DNA of 64,000 bases from an uncultured Christensenellaceae bacterium (GCA_910587685.1 CAJUMY010000003.1:1-64000), one strand, 5' to 3'; positions 52,013 to 62,994 are shown, numbered from the stretch's first letter. Notes: a model not told the origin generated them from the sequence alone. Program-made: numbers and translations.

Positions 52013-53857
52013 TCATACTTCGCGAAGTATCTCGAACCCTCTTGCGTTTATCTCGAACACGCTGCCCGTGACGCCGCTGACCAAACTCTCGAAGTTCCTA
52101 TTAAACGAGATCTCTTTCCTCCCTTCAAACGGATTGACCGCAATGCGTATGCGTCCCGTATCGCTCACTCTGTCAAATACCAAAATATCGTACCCTTTTA
52201 CGAACTCGATATTGCCCTTAAATATCTTCGAATACTTCTTTCGGATGTTGCCGAGAAGTATAAAATGCGCGAGCATATCTTCGTCGATATCATTCCACGG
52301 GAACGGCTTCCTGTTGATCGGGTCTTCGAACCCGTCAAGTCCAGCCTCGTCGCCGTAATAGATAGACGGCACGCCGGGAAGAGCGTACTGGAGCACGCCG
52401 GCAAGTTTCATCCTTTGACTTCCTAAAGCCCTTTCGAAAGAGCTGAGCTTCATCGTACTCCTTGTGACTTTATCTGTATCATAGGCATTTATTCCCGAAA
52501 AGATGTTAAGAGCTCTCACCGTATCGTGAGTGTCTATGAACGTCATCGAATCGTCAAGACTTGATTTGGGATAATTCTCGACGATATTCATGATCTCGTC
52601 CTCGAATATCTCGTTCGAACCGTTCATAATATAACCCATTATCGCGTTCTTGAACGGGTAATTCATTACGCCGTCAAGCTGACGACCCAAGAAATACGGA
52701 CGTCTTTGAGAATAACTGATTTTATTAGAAGCGTCCTCCCAAACTTCGCCTATTATCACGGCGTCCTTATCAACGCTTTTGGTCTTTTCCCTTATTCCGT
52801 CGACAAAACTTATATCAAGTTCGTCAACGACGTCGAGCCTAAGTCCTTTGACGCCCATAGAAAGCCATTTTTCTATAACGCCTTGATCTCCGAAAATGAA
52901 TTTTCTGTATTCTTCGTTTGTTTTATTAACGGTCGGAACTACCGTCACGCCCCACCAACAAGCGTATTCGTCGGGATGGTTCGTGAAATAGTACCAGTCG
53001 TAGTACGGCGACTCTTTGCTTTGATAAGCTCCTGTGCTCTCATAGCTCGAGAATTTGTTAAAATACTTACTGTCTGCTCCGGTATGATTAAATACGCCGT
53101 CAAGCATTATTCCGATACCGTTTTTCTTCGCCTTTACGATGAGCTCTCTGAACTTCTCCTCGTTGCCGAGAAGAGGGTCTATCTCCATATAGTCGCCGGT
53201 ATCGTAACGGTGATTTGATGCCGACTTAAAGATCGGCGAAAGATATATGAGCGACACGTTGAGCGCCTTCAAGTACGGAAGCTTGTCTATTATCCCCTGC
53301 AAGTTACCGCCGTAGAAGTCGTTGGCTCTGAATACTCCGTCGCTGTCAACGACGGTCACAGGCTCGCTCCAATCTTTGAGAACGCCCTTCTTGTCGAATA
53401 CGGCTCCGCTGTCCTTGCCTCTATTGAATCTGTCCGCAAAGATATGATATATTACTCCGCCCTTTAGAAAATCGGGCGTCTTGTATTCCTTATCGTAAAC
53501 GGTTATCTGATACGAGTTCGCGCTCTCGTCGGTAGCGACGGCATTCCTTCCCTTATAGAGTTCGAATCTGCCGAGCTCCGTATCGACCGAAAAGTGATAA
53601 AAATAGAGTCCCGTATCGAATCTTCTCGAAACGGAAAAGCGACTCATACCGTCCTTATTTTCCTTGAATTTCAATCGGACGTACTCTTCTTCCTGTCCGT
53701 CGAGGTTGATCACGAGATACACTTCGTTTACGTATACGCCGAATTTTGCATAAAAATTGAATTCTATACGTTTACCTGATACTATCGCCCCGAAAGGCTT
53801 TCTGCAAGATATATCTCTTGACGAATAATAAAAATTGTCGGAAATCAATTCACTCAT
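52013..53857 (-). CDS. GH13 alpha-amylase/neopullulanase-type glucanase
   Basis: The 614-residue protein has an N-terminal beta domain (about 1-125, CBM34-like), then a GH13 barrel with the four regions: DGVFNHTG, GLRLDVVDE (nucleophile Asp), IIGEVWED (acid Glu) and FIDTHDT. The insert and NHTG form point to the cyclomaltodextrinase/maltogenic amylase/neopullulanase group, cytoplasmic enzymes that cut maltodextrins and cyclodextrins. Its place after glgP suggests it trims glycogen-derived dextrins. SD weak (GAGAGT). Upstream hairpins (53916-53964) may tune its share of the operon mRNA. Confidence 0.9.
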   Translation of the reverse strand: MSELISDNFYYSSRDISCRKPFGAIVSGKRIEFNFYAKFGVYVNEVYLVINLDGQEEEYVRLKFKENKDGMSRFSVSRRFDTGLYFYHFSVDTELGRFELYKGRNAVATDESANSYQITVYDKEYKTPDFLKGGVIYHIFADRFNRGKDSGAVFDKKGVLKDWSEPVTVVDSDGVFRANDFYGGNLQGIIDKLPYLKALNVSLIYLSPIFKSASNHRYDTGDYMEIDPLLGNEEKFRELIVKAKKNGIGIMLDGVFNHTGADSKYFNKFSSYESTGAYQSKESPYYDWYYFTNHPDEYACWWGVTVVPTVNKTNEEYRKFIFGDQGVIEKWLSMGVKGLRLDVVDELDISFVDGIREKTKSVDKDAVIIGEVWEDASNKISYSQRRPYFLGRQLDGVMNYPFKNAIMGYIMNGSNEIFEDEIMNIVENYPKSSLDDSMTFIDTHDTVRALNIFSGINAYDTDKVTRSTMKLSSFERALGSQRMKLAGVLQYALPGVPSIYYGDEAGLDGFEDPINRKPFPWNDIDEDMLAHFILLGNIRKKYSKIFKGNIEFVKGYDILVFDRVSDTGRIRIAVNPFEGRKEISFNRNFESLVSGVTGSVFEINARGFEILREV

Positions 53858-53915
53858 ACTCTCGATTTAAGGCGACGCCCCGAAACTTTCCGTTTCAATA
53901 TGTAAACGGTCTACC

Positions 53916-53964
53916 GCAGGCTCTAGCCTGCATATATGGTTTGAGGAAGAACTATCTTCCTCAA
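53916..53964. other. Two strong hairpins between glgP and the GH13 gene
   Basis: GCAGGCT-CT-AGCCTGC (53916-53931) and TTGAGGAAGA-acta-TCTTCCTCAA (53941-53964, 10-bp stem) lie back to back without a T-run. A further stem near 54100 (AGCCGGCG/CGTCGGCT) follows glgP. They may protect or process mRNA ends, or attenuate. Confidence 0.5.
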
Positions 53965-54127
53965 TACCTATTGCTTTTATAACGAAAACTGCCTGGATTC
54001 ACGGCAAAACTCGAATCATATTATATCTTTTGACCCGACGAGTCCTAGATGCCTATTACTAACTTACACAAAATCGGAAACATACGGCAGCCGACGCATC
54101 TCGCCGGCTACCATAGCGAACATCGCG

Positions 54128-56560
54128 TTAGTTGATATTTATCTTATCGAGATCCCATATTCTGTCGACGTATTCATGAATACTTCTATCTGAAGAGAAG
54201 AATCCTGCGTTAGCCGTATTCATGAGCGACATTCTCGCCCATCTCTGCTTGTCGCTGTAAGCCTTGTCGAGCCTATCCTGCGCGTCGGAATACGAAGCGA
54301 AGTCGGCAAGTACCATATACGGGTCTGCGCCGCCGAATCTTCCGCCTACGGTAAGAGCGTCTGCTATCTCCTTAAAGCACTCGCCGCCTATGCCGTTCCT
54401 GAGAGCGTCGATAACGCGTCTCAAACGCGGATTGTTATTATAATAATGAGTAGGCTCGTAACCTTCTCTGTACATCTTCTCTATTTCGTCCGCAAGGAGT
54501 CCGAATATGAATATGTTCTCATCGCCGACGTTCTCGTGTATCTCGATATTAGCGCCGTCCATAGTTCCTATAGTTACCGCGCCGTTTATCATGAACTTCA
54601 TGTTTCCGGTACCCGAAGCCTCTTTGCCAGCTACCGATATCTGTTCCGAAACGTCTGCCGCAGGCATAACTATCTCCGCAAGAGAAACTCTGTAGTTCTC
54701 AAGGAACACGACCTTGATCTTATCCTTTATATCTTTGTCGTTATTCACAAGATTGCCTATACTGCAGATGAGTCGTATTATCTGCTTCGCCATATAGTAA
54801 GAAGGCGCGGCTTTAGCTCCGAATATAAACGTTCTCTTATTGATATCGAGATCGGGATTATCCTTGATCCTGAAGTACATATCGAGTATATTGAGCGCAT
54901 TGAGAAGCTGTCTCTTGTACTCGTGGAGTCTCTTTACCTGTACGTCGAATATCGAATCGGGATCTACGTCGATACCGTTATTATCCTTGATATACTTAGC
55001 GAGTCTTACCTTATTCTCTCTCTTTATCTCGAGCCATTTCTTAAGGGTTTCGTTGTCTCCCATGAACTGCTCGAGTTTCTTCAGCTCGTCTGCGTTCTTA
55101 AGGAATCCGTCGCCTATAAGTTTCGAAATATAACTGCTGAGAAGCGGATTAGCCTGAGACAACCAACGACGGTACGTTATACCGTTAGTTACGTTCGTAA
55201 AACGCATAGGAGCGATTCTGTAATAGTCGTTGAATACGTCGTTCTTCAAAATTTCAGAGTGAAGCGCCGATACTCCGTTGATAGTATGCGAAGCGGAAAG
55301 GCACATATTAGCCATCTTTATCTGACCGTGCGAAATAATGGCGTTCTCGGCTATCTTATTCCAATCGTCGGGATACGCTTCCCAAAGATCATGACAGAAT
55401 CTCCTATTTATTTCCGTAACTATCTGATAGATCCTCGGCAAGAGATCTCTAAAGAGATGCTCTGGCCACTTCTCGAGTGCCTCAGCCATGACCGTATGGT
55501 TGGTATAGCTCATGCTCTTCGTAACTATCTTCCAAGCGTCGTCCCAACCCATTCCGTAATCGTCGAGAAGTATTCTCATAAGTTCCGGAATACACAGCGT
55601 CGGATGCGTATCGTTAATGTGGATAGCCACCTTGTCAGCAAAGTTGTCTAGCTTTCCGTAGTCTCTTATATGGTGCTTTACTATCGACTGAATAGACGCC
55701 GACACGAAGAAATACTGCTGCTTCAAGCGTAGCGACTTGCCTTCGATGTGATCGTCTGCAGGATAGAGAACTTTAGATATACTTTCCGCAAGGGCTTTAT
55801 TCTCTATAGCCTTGAGATACTCTCCTCTCGAGAAAAGCTGCATATCGAAATCGACGGGAGCCTTCGCGGTCCAAAGTCTCAGCTTGTTGACGGACTTCGT
55901 ATCGTAACCCGAAATATTCATGTCGTATGGCTCTGCGAGCACAGTGTAACAGTTCTTCTGTTCAACGTACATTCTGTCGTTCTCCCAATACTGAGCGACC
56001 TCACCGCCGAACTTGACCTCATATGTCTCCTCTACTCTCGGATTGAGCCAAACTGAGCCGTTGTCGAGCCATTCGTCGGGAAGCTCGAGCTGCCAGCCGT
56101 TAGCTATCTGCTGTTTGAATATACCGAAATCGTATTTAATCGAAAAGCCCGTAGCCGCGTAATCGAGGTTAGTCAGCGATTCCATATAAGCCGCCGCCAA
56201 TCTTCCAAGACCTCCGTTTCCGAGTCCCGCGTCTTTCTCAATCGCAAAAATATTGTCCATATCACGCTTAAGAGACTTTACTATCCCGACGACGCTGTCC
56301 ATTATGCCGAGATTGAAAAGATGATTGCGAAGCGATCTGCCGAGCAAAAATTCCATCGACATATAATATACCTGCTTTGCCTTGCCTTCCTTTCTCTTCG
56401 CCTTGAATTCGACTCTGTTCTTGGTCAATATGTCGTTGACTACAAGGCTTATTATCTTATAAAGCTGATTGTCGGTAGCGTCTTCGATCTTGATACCGAA
56501 GTACTTAGCGGCTTTGTCGTCGAGCAGCGCTTTTAATTGTGTTTTCGTAATTTTTTCCAT
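54128..56560 (-). CDS. glgP: Glycogen/maltodextrin phosphorylase
   Basis: The 810-residue GT35 enzyme starts at ATG 56560 after AAAGGAG; the frame is open 11 codons further. Motifs: VYYMSMEFLLGRSL, AGLGNGGLGRLAA, the dimer region, and EASGTGNMKFMINGA with the PLP lysine; GTMDGANIEI and GVSALHSEILK are also intact. It releases glucose-1-phosphate from non-reducing ends. The N-terminal allosteric phosphorylation site of animal enzymes is absent as expected. Downstream of glgA in the operon, so storage and use are expressed together. Confidence 0.96.
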   Translation of the reverse strand: MEKITKTQLKALLDDKAAKYFGIKIEDATDNQLYKIISLVVNDILTKNRVEFKAKRKEGKAKQVYYMSMEFLLGRSLRNHLFNLGIMDSVVGIVKSLKRDMDNIFAIEKDAGLGNGGLGRLAAAYMESLTNLDYAATGFSIKYDFGIFKQQIANGWQLELPDEWLDNGSVWLNPRVEETYEVKFGGEVAQYWENDRMYVEQKNCYTVLAEPYDMNISGYDTKSVNKLRLWTAKAPVDFDMQLFSRGEYLKAIENKALAESISKVLYPADDHIEGKSLRLKQQYFFVSASIQSIVKHHIRDYGKLDNFADKVAIHINDTHPTLCIPELMRILLDDYGMGWDDAWKIVTKSMSYTNHTVMAEALEKWPEHLFRDLLPRIYQIVTEINRRFCHDLWEAYPDDWNKIAENAIISHGQIKMANMCLSASHTINGVSALHSEILKNDVFNDYYRIAPMRFTNVTNGITYRRWLSQANPLLSSYISKLIGDGFLKNADELKKLEQFMGDNETLKKWLEIKRENKVRLAKYIKDNNGIDVDPDSIFDVQVKRLHEYKRQLLNALNILDMYFRIKDNPDLDINKRTFIFGAKAAPSYYMAKQIIRLICSIGNLVNNDKDIKDKIKVVFLENYRVSLAEIVMPAADVSEQISVAGKEASGTGNMKFMINGAVTIGTMDGANIEIHENVGDENIFIFGLLADEIEKMYREGYEPTHYYNNNPRLRRVIDALRNGIGGECFKEIADALTVGGRFGGADPYMVLADFASYSDAQDRLDKAYSDKQRWARMSLMNTANAGFFSSDRSIHEYVDRIWDLDKININ

Positions 56561-56745
56561 GAAGATACTCCTTTCTCTTATGATTCCCCTCATCGTCTGC
56601 GCATCTTAAAGCGTCGTTGCATAATTTTCATCGTTACTGTCGCAAGACGTCTCCATTCGGTTTCGCAATGACTTCCCGAATAGAAACCTTTATAAATATA
56701 TTCCGGTACGCCGTAAAAACGTGCATACCAGAATTATTAACTCTT

Positions 56746-58344
56746 TTAGATATTATTATAAAGCTCGAGATAACGTTTTGCGGAAGCCGTCCAACTGAAA
56801 TCCGACGTCATACCGTTCTTTATCAAGGCGTTCCACTCAGTCTTGTTATAGAACGTGCCTATAGCTCTCGAAACAGCGTCGAGCATATCGTAAGAATTGT
56901 ACGAATAGAACGTAAATCCCGTACCGCTCAGATTCGTAGGATCGAACGGGATAACGGTATCCTTAAGACCGCCCGTCTCTCTGACGATAGGTACCGTGCC
57001 GTAACGCATAGCTATCATCTGACTCAATCCGCACGGCTCGAATCTCGACGGCATCAAGAACATATCGCTTCCTGCGTATATCTTGCTGGCAAGATCCTGC
57101 GAGAAGTTGATGATAACTCTCATATTATTGGGATACTTCGACTCGTAACTCTTAAGAACGTTCTCGTATTTCCAATCTCCTTTTCCGAGTATAACGATAT
57201 ACGCTCCCTTTTGTATCATCTGATCTATAACGTTCGTTACAAGATCGAGTCCTTTCTGCTCCGTAAGACGCGTCACCATACCGATAAGCGGTCTGTCGTC
57301 GCTGTAGCTGATATTGAGAAGTTTGCAAAGTCCTTCCTTGTTAGCCTTCTTTTTATCAATAGTCTCAAGAGAGTAGTTGGCAAAAAGAGCCTTGTCTTTC
57401 ATAGGATCGTATACGTTCTCGTCTATACCGTTGACTATACCGCTCAATTTGAAACTTCTGTTTCTCAGTATTTCTTCAAGTCCGTACGCGTAATACGTAT
57501 CCATTATTTCGTGAGAATACGTAGACGATACCGTCGTTACCGCAGACGCGCTCTCGATAGCTCCTTTCATGAAGTTCACCGTGTCGCCGTACTCGACAAG
57601 ACGTTCGCTGCCTTCGGGCATTCCGAGGATATCCTGAATAAGACGCTTGCCGTATTTTCCCTGAAACTCGATATTATGTATCGTGAATACCGTCTTAATG
57701 AACTTATATCCTTCTCTTCCTCTATAGAAAGTATCGAGGAATACGGGGACGAGCGCCGTATGCCAATCGTTAGCGTGAATAACGTCGGGATAGAATCCGA
57801 TGAGCGGAAGAACTTCGATACACGCCTTCGAGAAGAACGCAAATCTCTCCGCATCGTCGTAATGACCGTAAATACCGTTCCTCTTGAAATAATATTCGTT
57901 ATCTATGAAATAGTAAGTCACGCCGTCGCGCTTCGACATGAATACGCCAGCATACTGGTATCTCCAGGCAAGCGTAACGTATACCGAACCGATATACTGC
58001 ATCGTATTCCTGAAATCTGCGGGTATATCATAATATAGCGGAAGGATAACTCTCGTATCCGCCCCGAGCGAATTAAGAGCTTTAGGCAAAGCTCCCGCAA
58101 CGTCTCCGAGTCCGCCGCTCCTTATGAACGGAGCCGCCTCCGACGTCGCGAACAAAATCTTCTTGCCCGATACTTCGCCGACTGATCCCGTTACCTTGGC
58201 GACCTCTTCGCAAACTATGCTTTCCATAGCCTTATCAACAGGCTTCTTTGCTTTCACTTCGCTTTCGACTTTCTTTGCCGGAGCTTTTTTGACGGTTTTA
58301 TTTTCGCTATCCGCGCTCTTACCGTTGGTCTTCTTAGCTGCCAT
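56746..58344 (-). CDS. glgA: Glycogen synthase with a basic N-terminal extension
   Basis: The 532-residue GT5 enzyme transfers glucose from ADP-glucose. After a Lys/Ala-rich extension of about 58 residues (KKTNGKSADSENKTVKKAPA), the core starts KKILFATSEAAPFIRSGGLG; the usual KxGGL loop is RSGGL, an Arg in place of the substrate-contacting lysine. Further: VHANDWHTALVPVF, the C-terminal MLPSRFEPCGL-type MPSRFEPCGLSQMIAMRYGT and TGGLKDTV with the catalytic glutamate (FEPCG). The extension is absent from usual GlgA (about 475 residues). It has its own promoter at 58372-58400. Confidence 0.95.
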   Translation of the reverse strand: MAAKKTNGKSADSENKTVKKAPAKKVESEVKAKKPVDKAMESIVCEEVAKVTGSVGEVSGKKILFATSEAAPFIRSGGLGDVAGALPKALNSLGADTRVILPLYYDIPADFRNTMQYIGSVYVTLAWRYQYAGVFMSKRDGVTYYFIDNEYYFKRNGIYGHYDDAERFAFFSKACIEVLPLIGFYPDVIHANDWHTALVPVFLDTFYRGREGYKFIKTVFTIHNIEFQGKYGKRLIQDILGMPEGSERLVEYGDTVNFMKGAIESASAVTTVSSTYSHEIMDTYYAYGLEEILRNRSFKLSGIVNGIDENVYDPMKDKALFANYSLETIDKKKANKEGLCKLLNISYSDDRPLIGMVTRLTEQKGLDLVTNVIDQMIQKGAYIVILGKGDWKYENVLKSYESKYPNNMRVIINFSQDLASKIYAGSDMFLMPSRFEPCGLSQMIAMRYGTVPIVRETGGLKDTVIPFDPTNLSGTGFTFYSYNSYDMLDAVSRAIGTFYNKTEWNALIKNGMTSDFSWTASAKRYLELYNNI

Positions 58345-58371
58345 ACGCTATTCTCCTTAAAATCTTATCAT

Positions 58372-58400
58372 ATTATATCACCTTCCGAACCGTTTGTCTA
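58372..58400 (-). promoter_or_regulatory. Internal promoter before glgA
   Basis: Minus strand TAGACA (58395-58400), 17 bp, TATAAT (58372-58377), with TGA extending the -10, the same form as the padR promoter. It would let glgA and glgP be expressed apart from glgBCD. Confidence 0.75.
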
Positions 58401-58434
58401 TATAAGATAATAAATCGGAAAGCATTTTTTCGTT

Positions 58435-58458
58435 ATTTTTGCAACTATTTGCAAAAAT
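58435..58458. repeat. Perfect inverted repeat between glgD and glgA
   Basis: ATTTTTGCAA-CTAT-TTGCAAAAAT: a 10-bp dyad, 4-nt loop, about 35 bp upstream of the glgA -35. It could be a weak terminator of glgBCD or an operator. Confidence 0.5.
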
Positions 58459-58547
58459 ATCACCTATAGTTAATTATTTTTTATCGTTTCAAATGTTTTT
58501 GACCGTTATTTCTACGAGAAGCGACCTAAACTTCGCCGTTTCTCTCT

Positions 58548-59663
58548 TTATACCTCTTTATTCTTAACGATAACGACGGGGTACGTTGCGTAGCCCGATA
58601 TCTGTCTGTCCTCTTTGACCGTTACGTTCTTATCGCTTATTACGTAGCTGAGACATGCGTTTTTGAGCACCTTACCGTTCTCCATGACGATACTGTCCTT
58701 TATCGACGCGCCCTCTTCAACGATAACTCCTCTGAATAATATCGAATTTTCGACCTTGCCGTTGATGTCGCAGCCGTCGGCTATGAGCGAATTCTTAACT
58801 TCGGCTTTATCGCGGTAGACCGTAGGAACGGAGTCCTTGACTTTCGTGAATATCTTGCCGTTCTTAAAGAAAAGGTCGTCTCGCTCCTTTGTATCGAGCA
58901 GTTTCATACTTTCGTTATAATACGACTTTATATCGTCGATTATAGCGACGTACCCAGTAAGGGGATAAGCGTATATCTTAAGAGTCGAAGCGTTAGCTTG
59001 AATTATATTCTGCTCAAAGTCTATCGAACCTCTCGTATAGGCGTCCTCGACGAGTTTTCTCAAGAGGTCTTTCTTGAAAAGATATATGTTAGCGCCTATT
59101 TCGCACTCTTTATCCGACGGGGTATCCGATATAAGGAGCTCGTCGACTCTTCCTCTCGTCTTTGACGAAACCACGACCTTTCTCGTCGTATTGGTCTTCG
59201 CCGTATACGTTAACATAGTTATATCGGCGCCGTTTTTGATATGCATATCGTATACGTCGTCGTAATCTATGTTCGCCGCTATATTGCTGTTCGTAATGAT
59301 TATGTACTCCTCTTTAGCGTTATCCAGATAGTCGATGATGCCGTAGAGTCCCTCTATCTTACCTTTGTATATAGAACGCGCCGTATTCGATACGTAGGGC
59401 GGAAATACCGCGATACCGTTATTCTTTCTATTGAGATCCCAATCTCTGCCCATTCGTATGTGATCCATGAGCGACGAATAGTTGTTTTTGGTGAGAATAC
59501 CGACCGTCGTTATCCCGCTGTTGACAAGGTTCGAAAGAGTAAAGTCTATGAATCTGTATCTTCCGCAGAACGGAAGCGAAGCTGTCGTTCTGTGTATCGT
59601 GAGTTCGTTGAGTTTCGTCTCGTTATCGCTTGCGAAGATAACGCTCATAATATTATTATTCAT
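58548..59663 (-). CDS. glgD: GlgD, regulatory/partner subunit of ADP-glucose pyrophosphorylase
   Basis: The 371-residue protein is a GlgC homologue with the substrate loops changed: the N-terminal GGxGxRL of GlgC is here [16 protein letters not shown], so it is probably non-catalytic, as for GlgD in other Firmicutes where it raises GlgC activity. [21 protein letters not shown] and the left-handed beta-helix C-terminus ([20 protein letters not shown]) are retained. It overlaps glgC by 8 nt, giving coupled synthesis and a likely hetero-oligomer. Confidence 0.95.
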   Translation of the reverse strand: MNNNIMSVIFASDNETKLNELTIHRTTASLPFCGRYRFIDFTLSNLVNSGITTVGILTKNNYSSLMDHIRMGRDWDLNRKNNGIAVFPPYVSNTARSIYKGKIEGLYGIIDYLDNAKEEYIIITNSNIAANIDYDDVYDMHIKNGADITMLTYTAKTNTTRKVVVSSKTRGRVDELLISDTPSDKECEIGANIYLFKKDLLRKLVEDAYTRGSIDFEQNIIQANASTLKIYAYPLTGYVAIIDDIKSYYNESMKLLDTKERDDLFFKNGKIFTKVKDSVPTVYRDKAEVKNSLIADGCDINGKVENSILFRGVIVEEGASIKDSIVMENGKVLKNACLSYVISDKNVTVKEDRQISGYATYPVVIVKNKEV

Positions 59664-60867
59664 CTTTCTTTCCTCCCTCTATCATGGCGTTTATTTCAAC
59701 TTTGCCGTTATCTTCGACAACGGCGTCGGGTCCTACGACAGTTATCTCCCATTCTCCCTTCTTCGGAGAATCAAGATCTCCGCCCACGACGGCGCCTGAA
59801 CCTATCTTCGCATTCTGACCGATAATAGAGTACTTAACTACCGCGTTATCGCCTATTACTGCGCCCGGCATTACGGTCGAGTTCTCGACTACCGCTCCTT
59901 TTCCTATCTTTACCGACGAAGAGATAACGGAATGAGCGACCTTACCGTCGATATTACAGCCCTCTGTCACGAGAGAGTGACGGACAAGCGCGTTCTTGCC
60001 TATGTTATGCGGCGGGATAGCTGAATTTCTGGCGTATATTTTCCAACTCGGGTCTCTCAAATTGATACCGCTGTCCTCGTCGAGAATATCCATATTAGCT
60101 TCCCAAAGACTCGATATGGTACCTACGTCCTTCCAGTATCCGCTGAACCTGTACGCGAAGAGTTTCTGTCCGTCTCCTAACATATTCGGAATAATGTTTT
60201 TACCGAAATCGTTCTGCGAATTCTTATCGTGTTCGTCCTCGATAAGATATTTCCTGAGTTTCGCCCACGTGAATATGTAAATACCCATTGATGCGTTGGT
60301 GCTCTTGGGCGTTTTGGGCTTTTCCTCGAACTCGTATACCGAATCGTCCTTATTCGTGTTCATTATACCGAATCTCGACGCCTCCTCGTACGGAACGTCG
60401 ATAACGGCTATAGTGCAGTCGGCATTCTTTTCCTTGTGGTACTTCAGCATATCGGCGTAGTCCATCTTATAGATGTGGTCTCCAGAAAGAACCAATACGT
60501 ATTCGGGCGAGAATCTGTCGATGAACGCTATGTTTTGATATATCGCGTTAGCCGTACCTTTATACCATTCGCCCGACTTTGCCCTCATATACGGCGGAAG
60601 AACGAACACGCCGCCGCTAAGTCTGTCGAGATCCCACGGCTGTCCGTTGCCTATGTACTGATTCAAGTCGAACGGTTGATACTGCGTGAGTACTCCTATA
60701 GTGTCGATTCCCGAATTAATGCAGTTAGAGAGCGGAAAGTCTATAATTCTGTATTTGCCGCCGAAAGGCACCGCCGGCTTTGCCATATCTCTCGTGAGAC
60801 AGCCAAGTCTCGTACCCTGTCCTCCCGCAAGTAACATTGCGACACATTCTTTTCTATTGGAATACAT
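59656..60867 (-). CDS. glgC: Glucose-1-phosphate adenylyltransferase
   Basis: The 403-residue protein makes ADP-glucose, the committed step of glycogen synthesis. Conserved: [47 protein letters not shown], the substrate-site [10 protein letters not shown] and the beta-helix domain with repeats such as [20 protein letters not shown]. Preceded by AAGGAGG and followed by glgD with overlap. Confidence 0.97.
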   Translation of the reverse strand: MYSNRKECVAMLLAGGQGTRLGCLTRDMAKPAVPFGGKYRIIDFPLSNCINSGIDTIGVLTQYQPFDLNQYIGNGQPWDLDRLSGGVFVLPPYMRAKSGEWYKGTANAIYQNIAFIDRFSPEYVLVLSGDHIYKMDYADMLKYHKEKNADCTIAVIDVPYEEASRFGIMNTNKDDSVYEFEEKPKTPKSTNASMGIYIFTWAKLRKYLIEDEHDKNSQNDFGKNIIPNMLGDGQKLFAYRFSGYWKDVGTISSLWEANMDILDEDSGINLRDPSWKIYARNSAIPPHNIGKNALVRHSLVTEGCNIDGKVAHSVISSSVKIGKGAVVENSTVMPGAVIGDNAVVKYSIIGQNAKIGSGAVVGGDLDSPKKGEWEITVVGPDAVVEDNGKVEINAMIEGGKKDE

Positions 60868-61014
60868 TACATTTCCTCCTTATTCCATACTCCTCGAGTT
60901 TTAGTTTTTGAATTAAATTAACTTATTATATATTACTTAATATTTGTTTCGTTATAACGGCTATTCCTGTCGAAACGCCCCGAATGAAGTCGAGCGTCTG
61001 CCGCCAAAACGCCG

Positions 61015-62892
61015 TTAGTTTCTGTATTTCTTGAGATATATGACGGAATTACCGGGGATATCCATTTCGATATTGAATTCCTCTCCGTGCATAGCGCCCT
61101 TTACCGCCTTGTACTTGATAAGTCCCGTATCGTTGCCTCCGAACTCTTCGCCGTTGGAGTTGAGCACTACTTTATACATCTTCTTTTCAGGTACGCCCAT
61201 CTTATACTTTTTCCTCTCGACGGGGGAGAAATTGCATACGACTATCGTATATTCTCCGTCCTTGTCGTATCTCTTGAACGAAACGATATTCTGCGAATTG
61301 TCGTCGACGACTATCCACTTGAATCCGTCGTAACTGGTATCTAGCTGATACATTTCCCGATGAGATAGATAATACCTGTTGAGTTCCTTTACGAACCTCT
61401 GCATCTGCGCGTGAGCGTCGTAATCGAGAAGCAGCCAATCGAGCCCCTGACTGAAATTCCACTCTATGAACTGCCCGAACTCTCCGCCCATAAACAGCAG
61501 TTTTTTACCGGGGTGAGCCATCATAAAACCGAAGAAAGTCTTGAGTCCGTTGAACTTGTCCTCGTATTTACCGGGACACTTATCGACGAGCGACTTTTTG
61601 CCGTGAACTACTTCGTCGTGAGATAACGGCAAAATATAATTTTCGGAATATGCGTAACTGATAGCGAACGTCAGATGATTGTGCATATCCTTTCTGAAAA
61701 AGGGATCTGCCGAAACGTATTCGAGCATATCGTTCATCCAACCCATATTCCACTTGAAATTGAATCCCAATCCGCCGATATCCCTCGGCTTCGTAACGTT
61801 GGGGAAAGCCGTAGACTCCTCGGCTATCATCATTATCCCTTTATGCTTCGTAAGGATCGTGGCGTTTAGATCTTGCAAGAACTCGATAGCTTCGAGATTG
61901 TAATTGCCGCCGTATTTGTTCGGCGTCCATTCTCCGCTCTTTCTCGCGTAATCGAGATAGAGCATCGACGCCACCGCGTCGACCCTTATGCCGTCGATAT
62001 GATATTTATCTATCCAAAAATTCGCCGATGAGATCAAAAACGACTCGACTTCCTTTCTTCCGTAATCGAATACGACCGTGCCCCAGTCCTTATGCTCGGC
62101 TTTGAGAGGGTCGGTATATTCGTAAAGAGGTTCGCCGTCAAAACGGTAAAGCCCGTGCGCGTCTTTCGGAAAATGAGCTATTACCCAATCGAGAATAACG
62201 CCGATGCCCGCTTCGTGACATCTGTCGACGAAATACATGAAATCGTGCGGCGTGCCGTATCTCGACGTCGGCGCGAAGAGTCCTGTTACCTGATAGCCCC
62301 ACGAACCGTCGAAGGGATATTCAGCTATAGGCAGCACTTCTATATGCGTATAGCCCATACCCTTCACGTAAGGGATGAGCTCATCCGCCATCTTCCTGTA
62401 ACTCAATACCGTACCGTCGGCATTTCGCTTCCACGAACCGAGATGAACTTCGTAGATATTGATAGGAGACTCGTAAGGATTCGCCGAATCTCTCTTTGCT
62501 ATCCATTTTTTGTCATGCCAAGAGTAACCGTCGATATCGTACAGCTTAGACGCCGTCTGCGGAGCGGTCTCCGCATGATAAGCGTACGGATCGGCCTTGA
62601 GCGTTATCTTTCCGCTCGCGGATTCGATACTGTATTTATATATATCGTACTGTTTGAGATTCGGGATCGACGCCTGCCATATCTCGTCGGAAATCTTCGT
62701 CATGGGATTTCTTCCCCTGTCCCAGGCGTTAAAATCGCCCACGACCGACACGCTCAAGGCTCTCGGCGCCCAAACGGTAAACGTCCATTCTCCGCTTTCC
62801 TTATCGGGTTTCGGCGAAAAAAGATTATACGCTTCGCAATTCGTTCCTTCGTGAAAAATGTAAATAGGGAACTTTGTATCGGAATTATTCAT
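61015..62892 (-). CDS. glgB: 1,4-alpha-glucan branching enzyme
   Basis: The 625-residue GH13_9 enzyme has an N-terminal CBM48 (WTFTVWAPRALSVSVVGDFN), catalytic regions DWVIAHFPKDAHGL, GIRVDAVASMLYLDY (nucleophile Asp), MIAEESTAFP (acid Glu) and LPLSHDEVVHGKKSL, and the C-terminal beta domain. It creates alpha-1,6 branches in glycogen. The start at ATG 62892 follows AAGGGGC; the frame is open 24 codons further. First gene of the operon, with promoter 62995-63023. Confidence 0.97.
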   Translation of the reverse strand: MNNSDTKFPIYIFHEGTNCEAYNLFSPKPDKESGEWTFTVWAPRALSVSVVGDFNAWDRGRNPMTKISDEIWQASIPNLKQYDIYKYSIESASGKITLKADPYAYHAETAPQTASKLYDIDGYSWHDKKWIAKRDSANPYESPINIYEVHLGSWKRNADGTVLSYRKMADELIPYVKGMGYTHIEVLPIAEYPFDGSWGYQVTGLFAPTSRYGTPHDFMYFVDRCHEAGIGVILDWVIAHFPKDAHGLYRFDGEPLYEYTDPLKAEHKDWGTVVFDYGRKEVESFLISSANFWIDKYHIDGIRVDAVASMLYLDYARKSGEWTPNKYGGNYNLEAIEFLQDLNATILTKHKGIMMIAEESTAFPNVTKPRDIGGLGFNFKWNMGWMNDMLEYVSADPFFRKDMHNHLTFAISYAYSENYILPLSHDEVVHGKKSLVDKCPGKYEDKFNGLKTFFGFMMAHPGKKLLFMGGEFGQFIEWNFSQGLDWLLLDYDAHAQMQRFVKELNRYYLSHREMYQLDTSYDGFKWIVVDDNSQNIVSFKRYDKDGEYTIVVCNFSPVERKKYKMGVPEKKMYKVVLNSNGEEFGGNDTGLIKYKAVKGAMHGEEFNIEMDIPGNSVIYLKKYRN

Positions 62893-62994
62893 AATTGCCC
62901 CTTTGTGAATATTGTAATAGAAAATCATATAAATTTCCGCTCGAATATAACGTTCAAGCGACAAATAAATCGACTTTCCAATAATTACTATTTA

